From positions 1 through 40,154 of the forward strand of contig JACSDF010000009.1 of the NCBI GenBank assembly GCA_015660815.1: 40,154 nt of DNA, written 5' to 3'. The position numbers were made by a program, and so were the translations under genes. The stretch comes from Actinomycetota bacterium (GTDB taxonomy: Bacteria; Actinomycetota; Actinomycetes; Nanopelagicales; Nanopelagicaceae). The notes under the pieces were generated by a model. The model had not been told where the DNA came from. It ran no database searches and saw nothing but the letters and a program-made list of their open reading frames with translations. Every line of letters starts with the position of its first letter. Position 1 is the stretch's first letter. Positions 24,071-33,002 of the stretch are shown one piece after another.

Positions 24071-25305
24071 TACATTGAATCCATAATATGTCGGTTGCCA
24101 CGGTCAAAAGTTAAGTAATTCCACGTCCAATCGGCCACAGTTCCAATCTTGTTGCGCCCACCTAAGAGATAGAACAAGTGAAGAAATAGCCATGCATACC
24201 AAGCTGGAATGCCCGCAAATTTAAAACCCTTCACTTCAACAATTGCCTTATGGCGTCCAATCGTTGCCATTGATCCTTTATCGCGATATGCGAATGGCAG
24301 TAAGGGTTTTGTTTCAGATACTCTCCGTATCTGCTGGGCTACGAATTTTCCTTGCTGCAAGGCAACAGGTGCGACCATCGGCAAAAGGCGTCCGTCTTTA
24401 CCTTTTATTCCCGCAATATCACCAATCGCCCACACATAAGGGTAGTTTTTAACTTGAAGAGAATGTTCAACATCTATCCGTGAATTTACTAGCGGGAGGT
24501 TTAGTAGCGCTGCAGTTGGTTCTCCCTGTACTCCAGCGGCCCAAATTATTACCTGCGCTGGAATTGAAGCCCCATCTTTAATCTCGATTACTCTCGATTT
24601 AATCTGTGCGACTGCGGTATCAAGGTGAACTATTACGCCAAGCTTTTCGAGATCTCGCTTTGTTCGCGCTGAAAGGCTCTCTGAGAAGCTAGGCAACAAT
24701 CGCGCACCAGCTTCAATTAAATGGATTTCAATGTGGGCCGCTGCATGTGCTTGGTCATTTTTTAGTGGCCCTCGTACAAGTTCAGCAAATGCTCCAGCCA
24801 TTTCAACTCCTGTAGGTCCACCACCAACTACTGCAATTGAAAAAACAGTTTCATCCTCGAATCGACAGAGATCTTCAAATCGGCGCATTACTTCGGCGCG
24901 TATTGTGATTGCCTCATGAACACTCTTCATTCCAAGGGCATGCTCATTCACACCTGGGACGCCAAAGTCGGCAGTTACTGATCCCAGTGCGACTACAAGA
25001 TGATCGAATTCAAGGGTTTCGCTGCTATCTAACTTTATAGTTTTGTTTTTATGGTCAACTGAAATCGGAGAACCCATTCGAAAAGCGACTCCCGTCTTAC
25101 GAAGTGCCCCGCGGACTGGGTGTGCGACATGATCGGCGGCAAGACCGGCAGTTGAGACTTGGTACAAGAGCGGGAGAAAAGTTTGGAAGTTGTGTCGGTC
25201 AACGAGAGTGACATTGGCAAATTCGGCCATGGCTTTTGCAGCAGTTAAGCCTCCAAAACCGGCACCAAGAATAACCACTCGTGGTTTTTCAAGTTTCTTT
25301 TGCAT
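24070..25305 (-). CDS. ndh: Type II NADH dehydrogenase (NDH-2)
   Basis: A 411-residue flavoprotein that passes electrons from NADH to quinone without proton pumping. FAD site: VVILGAGFGGLTAA (G14, G16, G19) near the N-terminus, with the second glycine motif VVGGGPTGVEMAG for NADH and the FAD-closing segment YVWAIGDIAG. TFLPLLYQVSTAGL is typical of NDH-2. The C-terminal part (about 350-411) carries the amphipathic membrane-binding region with WLFLHLFYLLGG. The start ATG 25305 lies 7 bases after TAGACT, and that -10 interlocks with the one of the divergent epimerase gene. Confidence 0.92.
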   Translation of the reverse strand: MQKKLEKPRVVILGAGFGGLTAAKAMAEFANVTLVDRHNFQTFLPLLYQVSTAGLAADHVAHPVRGALRKTGVAFRMGSPISVDHKNKTIKLDSSETLEFDHLVVALGSVTADFGVPGVNEHALGMKSVHEAITIRAEVMRRFEDLCRFEDETVFSIAVVGGGPTGVEMAGAFAELVRGPLKNDQAHAAAHIEIHLIEAGARLLPSFSESLSARTKRDLEKLGVIVHLDTAVAQIKSRVIEIKDGASIPAQVIIWAAGVQGEPTAALLNLPLVNSRIDVEHSLQVKNYPYVWAIGDIAGIKGKDGRLLPMVAPVALQQGKFVAQQIRRVSETKPLLPFAYRDKGSMATIGRHKAIVEVKGFKFAGIPAWYAWLFLHLFYLLGGRNKIGTVADWTWNYLTFDRGNRHIMDSM

Positions 25306-25312
25306 GCGCCTG

Positions 25313-25322
25313 AGTCTAGGCT
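25313..25322. promoter_or_regulatory. Interlocking divergent leaderless -10 boxes
   Basis: On the minus strand TAGACT (25318-25313) lies 7 bases before the ndh ATG. On the plus strand TAGGCT (25317-25322) lies 7 bases before the epimerase ATG at 25330. The two hexamers share the TA pair 25317-25318, so both promoters cannot be bound at once. Confidence 0.5.
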
Positions 25323-25329
25323 TTCAAGC

Positions 25330-26808
25330 ATGAGTGCTCCAACCCAAATCCGCAAATACCTAATAACCGGCGCATCTGGATACGTAGGGGGGAGATTAGT
25401 TCGCTCACTGGTCGATGAAAAATTTGATATTCGAATTCTCGTGCGTGATCGAAAAAAGGTCATAGGCCAGCCGTGGGCAGAGGCCGTTGAAATTTGTGTA
25501 GGCAGAGCCGAAAACCGAGCCGATTTGGATGCAGCTTTAGCTGGAGTTCACACCGCTTATTACTTGCTTCACTCAATCAATCTTGGCAAAAACTTTCAGG
25601 ATATCGAAGCCGAGATGGCACGCAACTTTGCACAAGCTGCAGAGGCAGCTGGTGTTGCACAGATTGTTTATCTTGGTGGTATCGCAAATGATGCAAATAT
25701 AAGCAAACATTTAGCTTCACGCGTTCGCACCGGTAAAGAGCTAGCCAGTACATCGGTACCAGTGATGGAGTTACGAGCAGGCATCATAATTGGTTCGGGT
25801 TCGGCTAGTTTTGAAATGTTACGTCACTTAACTCATCGCCTACCAATCATGACAACGCCTAAATGGGTTACGAATAAAACCCATCCGATTGCTATTCGCG
25901 ATGTTTTGTACTATTTAAAAGCCGCTGCGACTTTAAAGGAACCAGTCGGAAGAGTCTTTGATATCGGCGGTCCCGAGGTTTTGACATATGCCGACATGAT
26001 GCAAAAGTTTGCCAAACTATCTGGTTTAAAAAAACGTTGGATAATTAAAGTTCCAGTTCTGACTCCAGGGCTTTCAAGTTTATGGATTGGATTGGTTACC
26101 CCAGTCCCAACGGCTTTGGCAAGGCCACTTGTCGGTTCTCTCATAAGCGAAGTTGTTGCCGACCCTGCAAAAAGTATTAACGATCTTATTGCGCCACCAC
26201 CAGAAGGTTTATCCGATGTTGCAACGGCGATTACTTTGGCACTTTCAAAAATTACTGATCATGGTGTTGAAACCCGTTGGTCAGATGCGACGCCGACAAC
26301 AGCGCCATGGCAAAAAGCCCAAGGAGATCCTGAGTGGGCAGGCGAGATGGTATTACGTGATCGCCGTGAAGCACTGACCGATATTTCAATTGAAAAGATC
26401 TGGCGCCAAATTGAAGGAATTGGTGGAGATCATGGCTGGTTTGGCGTTGGCTTTCTATGGTGGATACGAGGATTACTTGATCGACTCGTTGGCGGTGTGG
26501 GCTTGCGTCGCGGCCGCCGCGATCCCGATTTTTTGCGTGTGGGAGAGAGTCTAGATTTTTGGAGGGTAGAAGAGTTAGATCGAGGTCACCATCTAAAACT
26601 CTATGCCGAAATGGTCCTGCCAGGTAAAGCCTGGCTGGAGTTCACGGTAACGACAGCAAACGGGAAAACCCGAGTAGTTCAAGAGGCGGTTTTTAAACCG
26701 CGTGGACTTGGCGGTCAGTTATATTGGTATGCAACCTCCCTATTTCATCTCTTTGTTTTTCCAACGATGCTTCGAAATATAATTAAAAAGGCGGCAATTG
26801 ATGCATGA
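25330..26808 (+). CDS. NAD(P)-binding epimerase-like protein with C-terminal DUF2867 domain
   Basis: A 492-residue fusion. Residues 1-310 form an atypical short-chain dehydrogenase (NmrA-like) with ITGASGYVGGRLVRSL as the nucleotide-binding loop, YLGGIANDANIS instead of the usual YxxxK, and ELRAGIIIGSGSASFEMLRHL. Residues about 335-485 match DUF2867, a START-like domain with LRDRREALTDISIEKIWRQIEGIGGDHGW. The whole architecture is common in Actinobacteria but its substrate is unknown. ATG 25330 (MSAPTQIRKYL) gives the correct N-terminus. It overlaps the decarboxylase start by 8 bases. Confidence 0.82.
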   Translation: MSAPTQIRKYLITGASGYVGGRLVRSLVDEKFDIRILVRDRKKVIGQPWAEAVEICVGRAENRADLDAALAGVHTAYYLLHSINLGKNFQDIEAEMARNFAQAAEAAGVAQIVYLGGIANDANISKHLASRVRTGKELASTSVPVMELRAGIIIGSGSASFEMLRHLTHRLPIMTTPKWVTNKTHPIAIRDVLYYLKAAATLKEPVGRVFDIGGPEVLTYADMMQKFAKLSGLKKRWIIKVPVLTPGLSSLWIGLVTPVPTALARPLVGSLISEVVADPAKSINDLIAPPPEGLSDVATAITLALSKITDHGVETRWSDATPTTAPWQKAQGDPEWAGEMVLRDRREALTDISIEKIWRQIEGIGGDHGWFGVGFLWWIRGLLDRLVGGVGLRRGRRDPDFLRVGESLDFWRVEELDRGHHLKLYAEMVLPGKAWLEFTVTTANGKTRVVQEAVFKPRGLGGQLYWYATSLFHLFVFPTMLRNIIKKAAIDA

Positions 26809-28147
26809 ATTTACGGCCGAAGTAGAGGCGTTAGCCCACGAGGTTTTGGCCTACAGTCTGGATCGTTTGAAAAATGACCCACCCCTTGATGGTCCACGAA
26901 CTGCAGAAGATTTGTATTCAGAAGTTGGAAACACAATCACAGCACGCGGACTTGGCGGACATGAAGCACTTGAACTCTTCACAAGCGTCCTAGCAAAAGC
27001 ATGCATTTCAACGGATCACCCACGAAACTTGGCGTTTATCCCATCAGCACCAAGTGAGTATGCAAACTTATTTGATTTGGTTGTTGGTGCAAGTGCGCTT
27101 TACGGCGGCTCTTGGCAAGAAGGTGCTGGCGCAGTTTTTGCTGAAAATCAAGCGCTGCGCTGGATATCGAATTTAGCTGGCCTTCCACAATCAGCTGGTG
27201 GAGTTTTTGTGCAAGGCGGAACAGTCGGGAATCTCTCCGCACTTGTAGTAGCTCGCGCCGAAGCACGCAAGAAATATCACGATGCAACACGTTGGGTGAT
27301 TGCATGTAGTGAAGAAGCGCATTCATCCATTGTTAGCGCTGCAAATGTTATGGATGTTGATGTACTCAAGGTGCCAGTTGGCACAGATGGAAAACTCATG
27401 GGTGATTCTTTAGCCCAAGCAATTGACGAACTGCATGCAACAACTACACATCGCGTATTTGTTGTGGTTGCAACTTCAGGCACAACTAATTTAGGAATCA
27501 TTGATGATTTAAAGGGCATTGGGAGCGCAGCACATGAACGCGATATTTGGTTTCATGTCGATGGCGCATATGGATTGGCAGCGCTATGTGCGCCTTCCGT
27601 ACGCGCAAAGTTCGATGGTGTCGAAGCCGCCGACTCTTTGATAGTAGATCCGCATAAATGGTTGTTTGCTCCATTTGATGCATGTGCACTTATCTATCGC
27701 GAACCCGAGCTTGCGCGGGCGGTACATTCACAGCATGCATCATATTTAGATACGCTGAAAGATGGTGCATGGTCGCCTTCTGATTACGCTGTCCAACTAA
27801 CACGTCGGACTCGAGGTCTGCCTTTTTGGTTTTCATTAGCTGCACATGGCACAGATGCATATACCGATGCCATGGAACATACACTCACTGTGGCATATGC
27901 CGCGGCTGACTTAGTGCGAGCACATCCTAATCTTGAACTTGTTTGTGAACCTGAACTCTCCATTGTTGCCTTCAAACGAAGAGGATGGACTTCCAAAGAT
28001 TACGAAAACTGGTCCAATACATTACTAGCCGATCAAGTTGGATTTATTCCACCATCATCACATCAGGGCCAACCAATTCTTCGATTCGCAATTGTTAATC
28101 CATGGACAAAAATCAGCGATATTGAAATTATTCTAAACCGGCTCTAA
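26801..28147 (+). CDS. Group II PLP-dependent amino acid decarboxylase
   Basis: A 448-residue fold type I enzyme of the AADC/glutamate/diaminobutyrate decarboxylase group. Segments: GAGAVFAENQALRWISNLAGLP, FVQGGTVGNLSALVVAR, the PLP-stacking histidine in CSEEAHSSIVSAA, FHVDGAYGLAAL (PLP aspartate) and VDPHKWLFAPFDACAL with the Schiff-base K286. The substrate could be an aromatic amino acid, aspartate or diaminobutyrate; it cannot be fixed from motifs. ATG 26801 overlaps the upstream stop by 8 bases, so the epimerase-DUF2867 and decarboxylase are one translational unit. A TTG one codon upstream is unnecessary. Confidence 0.85.
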   Translation: MHEFTAEVEALAHEVLAYSLDRLKNDPPLDGPRTAEDLYSEVGNTITARGLGGHEALELFTSVLAKACISTDHPRNLAFIPSAPSEYANLFDLVVGASALYGGSWQEGAGAVFAENQALRWISNLAGLPQSAGGVFVQGGTVGNLSALVVARAEARKKYHDATRWVIACSEEAHSSIVSAANVMDVDVLKVPVGTDGKLMGDSLAQAIDELHATTTHRVFVVVATSGTTNLGIIDDLKGIGSAAHERDIWFHVDGAYGLAALCAPSVRAKFDGVEAADSLIVDPHKWLFAPFDACALIYREPELARAVHSQHASYLDTLKDGAWSPSDYAVQLTRRTRGLPFWFSLAAHGTDAYTDAMEHTLTVAYAAADLVRAHPNLELVCEPELSIVAFKRRGWTSKDYENWSNTLLADQVGFIPPSSHQGQPILRFAIVNPWTKISDIEIILNRL

Positions 28148-28173
28148 ATCCCACACTTTTACGCTTGTCTCGA

Positions 28174-28179
28174 TACGAT
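28174..28179 (+). promoter_or_regulatory. Leaderless-type -10 (TACGAT, 7 nt before ATG 28187)
   Basis: TACGAT then TTACATC and the ATG of the DUF3263 gene, with no Shine-Dalgarno. Confidence 0.45.
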
Positions 28180-28186
28180 TTACATC

Positions 28187-28459
28187 ATGTCTGCACAGGA
28201 AGAACCAACGGAAGTAAGCGGACACCTCGGATTAAGCGATTTAGAAGTTCGAATTCTGGATTTTGAGGGTAGTTGGTGGAGATATGCAGGGGCAAAAGAG
28301 TCGGCAATAAAGGAGCTTTTCGATGTTAGCGCCGCTCGCTACTACCAACTTCTCAATGATCTGATCGATCGAGATGACGCCCTTCTAGCCGCGCCGATGC
28401 TGGTAAAACGCCTTCGCCGCCTGCGCGAGGCCCGCATGTCCACCCGCATCACCCGCTAA
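28187..28459 (+). CDS. DUF3263 protein (small helix-turn-helix-like)
   Basis: A 90-residue actinobacterial protein. It carries the DUF3263 pattern: [20 protein letters not shown] (first helix with the WW pair), [26 protein letters not shown] (helix-turn-helix-like) and a basic C-terminal helix [10 protein letters not shown]. It is probably DNA-binding, but no target is known. It has its own probable leaderless start and precedes groEL by 136 bases. Confidence 0.85.
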   Translation: MSAQEEPTEVSGHLGLSDLEVRILDFEGSWWRYAGAKESAIKELFDVSAARYYQLLNDLIDRDDALLAAPMLVKRLRRLREARMSTRITR

Positions 28460-28471
28460 AACCCCCTCGTT

Positions 28472-28500
28472 TTGCGCAGCGGAAATAACTCCTCTAGATT
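28472..28500 (+). promoter_or_regulatory. Promoter of groEL
   Basis: TTGCGC (28472-28477) and TAGATT (28495-28500) are 17 bp apart. The CIRCE operator begins 6 bases later, at the expected transcription start. Confidence 0.65.
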
Positions 28501-28505
28501 TGGCG

Positions 28506-28532
28506 TTAGCACTCTCGGGGTGCGAGTGATAA
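28506..28532. promoter_or_regulatory. CIRCE operator (HrcA binding site)
   Basis: TTAGCACTC (28506-28514), a 9-base spacer, then GAGTGATAA (28524-28532). The consensus is TTAGCACTC-N9-GAGTGCTAA, so only one position differs. HrcA should repress groEL here until heat shock. The site overlaps the predicted transcript start. Confidence 0.92.
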
Positions 28533-28586
28533 AGCCCCCCGCCGACAAAAGATAGCCAACAAAGGAAAGCCAACCTAGGAAAGTGA

Positions 28587-30215
<1,629 letters not shown>

Positions 30216-30242
30216 AGCCATATTTAACTAACAGTTACGCAT

Positions 30243-30282
30243 AACGCCGCCGCCGATTAACATCGGGGCGGCGTTCTGCTTT
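30243..30282 (+). terminator. Hairpin terminator after groEL
   Basis: AACGCCGCC (30243-30251) pairs with GGCGGCGTT (30267-30275), with an inner CGAT/ATCG pairing, followed by CTGCTTT. The T-run is short and merges with the -10 of the next gene. Confidence 0.75.
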
Positions 30283-30287
30283 ATCCT
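30282..30287 (+). promoter_or_regulatory. Leaderless-type -10 (TATCCT, 6 nt before ATG 30294)
   Basis: TATCCT follows the groEL terminator directly and lies 6 bases before the DUF3027 ATG. There is no Shine-Dalgarno. Confidence 0.55.
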
Positions 30288-30293
30288 TCTGGC

Positions 30294-31028
30294 ATGGCAA
30301 AGAAGTCGCTGCTCAAGAGAGCATCTAAAGTAAAGCAATCAACTGGTGAAATCCCATTTGATGCAACTGATCTTGCCCGCAATGCAATAATCGATGAGCT
30401 CCATGGCGCATCCGAAGTCGGAAGTTTTGTATCGGTTGAGTTTGATGATGAGGATCGATTAGCCACATATTTATTTGAAGCCAAACTTGCAGGATATAAA
30501 GGCTGGCGCTGGTGCGTTACAGTTGCAAAAGTTGATTCAGATGCGCAGCCAACAATCTGTGATGTAGTTGTTCTTCCTGGTCCCACTGCGCTTATTGCGC
30601 CGGACTGGATTCCATATCGCGATCGAATTCAACCAGGTGATGTTGGAGTTGGAGACATTGTTCCTAGCTCACTCGATGACACACGTTTAGTATCAGGTTC
30701 AGAGGCGCTTCTCGCCGATGAGGATTTAGATACTGCAATGGCTATTGAACTTGGTTTTGGTCGTGCGCGAGTTATGTCTATCGAGGGTCGCGACCAAGCC
30801 GCTAAACGTTGGTATGACGGAGATCGTGGACCTAAATCGCCCATGGCAGAATCTGCTCCAAAGCCTTGTCATTCATGCGGATTTTTTATTCAAATCGCCG
30901 GTTCTCTGCGCTCAACTTTTGGCGTCTGTGCCAATGCTATTTCTCCTGAAGATGCTCGCGTGGTTTCGGTAGATCACGGATGCGGGGCGCATTCGGAAGC
31001 GACCTTCACCGCTCCTCTGTTAAACTAA
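30294..31028 (+). CDS. DUF3027 protein
   Basis: A 244-residue actinobacterial protein with the DUF3027 pattern: GASEVGSFVSVEFDDEDRLATYLFEAKLAGYKGWRW, an internal WIPYRDRIQPGDVGVGDI, and a C-terminal cysteine-containing region PCHSCGFFIQIAGSLRSTFGVCANA then DHGCGAHSEA. The four cysteines plus histidine could bind a metal. The function is unknown. In M. tuberculosis (Rv0883c, from memory) it lies near serC and citA, both of which also occur a few kb away here. Confidence 0.83.
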   Translation: MAKKSLLKRASKVKQSTGEIPFDATDLARNAIIDELHGASEVGSFVSVEFDDEDRLATYLFEAKLAGYKGWRWCVTVAKVDSDAQPTICDVVVLPGPTALIAPDWIPYRDRIQPGDVGVGDIVPSSLDDTRLVSGSEALLADEDLDTAMAIELGFGRARVMSIEGRDQAAKRWYDGDRGPKSPMAESAPKPCHSCGFFIQIAGSLRSTFGVCANAISPEDARVVSVDHGCGAHSEATFTAPLLN

Positions 31029-31085
31029 TCACCTGCCCGCAGCCCGCGGCTACACACGTACGCTTAAACCTTAAGGAGTCACCCC

Positions 31086-31469
31086 ATGCCTACAGGCCGC
31101 GTTAAATGGTTTTCATTAGAAAAAGGTTTTGGCTTTATTGCAAACGATGAGGGCGAAGATGTTTATTTAGCTGCATCATCGCTTCCTGCTGGTATTTCAA
31201 CTGTTAAACCCGGAACTAAACTTGAATTTAGTGTTGCTGACAGTCGTAAAGGACCACAAGCGATGTCAGTTCATATCGTTGATGCACCACCATCATTGGC
31301 TGAAAATTCACGCGTTAATCCAGATGATTTAGCTGCGATGATCGAAGATACAATTAAGATTCTAGATCGAGTTGGAAATGGTCTTCGTCATGGTCGCCAT
31401 CCCGCTGGTCCAGAAGCTGAACGCTTAGGACGAGTATTGCGTGGAATCGCGTCGGCTTTAGAAGCCTAA
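31086..31469 (+). CDS. Cold-shock protein with C-terminal extension
   Basis: A 127-residue nucleic-acid chaperone. The cold-shock domain covers about 1-66: GRVKWFSLEKGFGFIANDEGEDVYL holds RNP1 (KGFGFI) and RNP2 (DVYLAAS, with Tyr-Leu instead of the usual Val-Phe-Val-His). The remaining 60 residues are a helical extension (NPDDLAAMIEDTIKILDRVG...EAERLGRVLRGIASALEA), as in the longer actinobacterial CspB-type proteins. It starts after a strong AAGGAG (31074-31079). Its stop overlaps the convergent DUF2530 stop. Confidence 0.88.
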   Translation: MPTGRVKWFSLEKGFGFIANDEGEDVYLAASSLPAGISTVKPGTKLEFSVADSRKGPQAMSVHIVDAPPSLAENSRVNPDDLAAMIEDTIKILDRVGNGLRHGRHPAGPEAERLGRVLRGIASALEA

Positions 31470-31654
31470 ATACCCGTTCGTCGTGCGCGACGTATTGAGT
31501 AACGAATTCCATTTACACCCAATACTGCTCCAGCAGCGCATGTCCAGATGGTTTTTGCATCGGCATTCATTGCCAGTGCAACTACGCCGGCAACGAGCCA
31601 GCAGATCGTTCCGATTGCTACTAAGGTTACAACTGATCGGATATTTGATTCCAT
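31466..31654 (-). CDS. DUF2530-like small membrane protein
   Basis: A 62-residue protein with two membrane helices (SVVTLVAIGTICWLVAGVVALAM at about 7-29 and WTCAAGAVLGVNGIRYSI at about 37-54) and a basic RRARRTGI tail, the pattern of actinobacterial DUF2530 proteins. ATG 31654 lies 6 bases after a TATCCT hexamer on the minus strand, strongly supporting the start. A different minus-strand frame over the same bases is longer but has no such support. The function is unknown. Confidence 0.72.
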   Translation of the reverse strand: MESNIRSVVTLVAIGTICWLVAGVVALAMNADAKTIWTCAAGAVLGVNGIRYSIRRARRTGI

Positions 31655-31660
31655 GAGAGA

Positions 31661-31666
31661 AGGATA
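31661..31666 (-). promoter_or_regulatory. Leaderless-type -10 of DUF2530 (TATCCT, 6 nt before ATG)
   Basis: On the minus strand TATCCT then TCTCTC then ATG 31654. On the plus strand the same bases read AGAAGGATA and form the Shine-Dalgarno of the MFS gene. Confidence 0.55.
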
Positions 31667-32950
31667 ATGCGGATTTCGGCTGCAGAGCCCAAAGGCGAGA
31701 ATTGGCGTTCATTTCGCCACCGAAACTTCCGAATTCTCTTTCCAGCTAATGCGATTTCCAACATCGGCAGTTGGGCTCAGCGAATTGCACAGGACTGGCT
31801 TGTACTAGAGCTAACTAATAACAATGGCACATATTTAGGTCTAGTAACGGCCGTTCAATTTGCGCCTGTTTTACTTTTCTCACTTCATGGCGGAGCACTA
31901 GCCGATCGTTTAGATAAACGCAAAGTTTTAATTGCGACAAATATCGTCGGTGGCGCAGCATCTATTGGACTTGGTTTTTTAGTGATTGCCGATGTGGTTC
32001 AACTCTGGCATGTATTTGTTCTGGCAGGTGTTCTTGGAATAGCTACGGCAATAGATGCACCTGTACGTCAGGCATTTACAAGTGAGATAGTTGGTGCGGA
32101 GGATTTGCCAAATGCAGTAAGCCTTAATTCTGCAAACTTTAACGGCGGTCGACTTGTCGGACCCGCAATTTCTGGGCTATTGATAGCCGCCTTTGGTACA
32201 GGTCCCTCATTTCTAATTAATGGAGCCTCCTACTTTTTCGTAATCTTTGCACTTATTAAGCTCAACCCAACTGAGTTTTTTCATCAGGATCAGCCTAAGA
32301 GCTTGGGAAATATCCGCGAAGGCATCGCCTACGCAAAGGCTAGACCTGATATATATGTAGTAATGATTATGGTTTTTGCCCTAGCAACTTTCGGTCTCAA
32401 CTTTCAAATCTTTAATGCGCTTATGGCAACCCAAGAGTTTGGATTAGGACCAGCCAGCTTTGGCTTAATGGGAACCTTTATCGCTATTGGATCGTTGTCG
32501 GGGGCTATTGGCTCTACACGGCTAGAACGTTTTAGGACCACACGTTTTGTGATCAAAGGAGGGATGCTATTTTCGATTTCGATCATGGTTCTTTCAGTAC
32601 TTCCAACGTACGCAACCTATATTGCTTGGCTTCCGATTTGTGGCCTCACTGCACTTACTACCTTAATTTCAGCTAATTCGATTGTTCAAACAGGTACGGA
32701 CCAAGTCATTCGAGGTCGCGTAATGGGTCTTTATTTACTTATATTTATGGGTGGAACACCTTTCGGCTCGCCACTCATTGGGTTAGCTACAGAAACAATT
32801 GGAATCAGAGGGACAATTGCATTGTGCGGAGCAATCTCATTATGCGCTTCACTCTTTGTCTGGATTAAGTACCGCAACAAAGTTGGAACTCCAGAAGATA
32901 TAAGCGTTGCGGCGGTATTAAAGACCGCTGATGGCAACCAAAACAATTAA
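31667..32950 (+). CDS. MFS transporter (DHA3/EntS-like)
   Basis: A 427-residue, 12-helix major facilitator. The N-terminus WRSFRHRNFRILFPANAISNIGSWAQRIAQDWLVLEL is characteristic of the DHA3/enterobactin-exporter-like group, with the loop 2-3 motif GGALADRLDKRKVL and the first-half segment EDLPNAVSLNSANFNGGRLVGPA. It probably exports small molecules or drugs. It starts at ATG 31667 after AGAAGG. The start is only 12 bases from that of the divergent DUF2530 gene, so its promoter must lie inside DUF2530. Confidence 0.88.
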   Translation: MRISAAEPKGENWRSFRHRNFRILFPANAISNIGSWAQRIAQDWLVLELTNNNGTYLGLVTAVQFAPVLLFSLHGGALADRLDKRKVLIATNIVGGAASIGLGFLVIADVVQLWHVFVLAGVLGIATAIDAPVRQAFTSEIVGAEDLPNAVSLNSANFNGGRLVGPAISGLLIAAFGTGPSFLINGASYFFVIFALIKLNPTEFFHQDQPKSLGNIREGIAYAKARPDIYVVMIMVFALATFGLNFQIFNALMATQEFGLGPASFGLMGTFIAIGSLSGAIGSTRLERFRTTRFVIKGGMLFSISIMVLSVLPTYATYIAWLPICGLTALTTLISANSIVQTGTDQVIRGRVMGLYLLIFMGGTPFGSPLIGLATETIGIRGTIALCGAISLCASLFVWIKYRNKVGTPEDISVAAVLKTADGNQNN

Positions 32951-32998
32951 GCCAATGAGCACCACAAGGGTAACTATTCTGCGTGTTTTATAGTTCAT
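32918..32998 (-). CDS. Very small membrane peptide (26 aa)
   Basis: Just 4 bases after the stop of the minus-strand MFS gene an ATG opens a 26-residue frame: a basic N-terminus MNYKTRR, then one hydrophobic helix (IVTLVVLIGLIVLVAISGL). AAGGA lies 10 bases upstream, inside the MFS 3' end. It overlaps the end of the convergent MFS gene by 33 bases. Positive-inside helix, ribosome site and operon spacing support expression with serC-MFS. The family is not recognised; it may be a transporter-associated subunit. Confidence 0.5.
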   Translation of the reverse strand: MNYKTRRIVTLVVLIGLIVLVAISGL

Positions 32999-33002
32999 GA
33001 AT

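Noticed and set aside
31458-31712. Longer minus-strand frame (84 residues) overlapping the DUF2530 gene
   Set aside because: It overlaps the MFS start, has a non-membrane, irregular composition, and lacks the -10 at 6 bases that the DUF2530 frame has.
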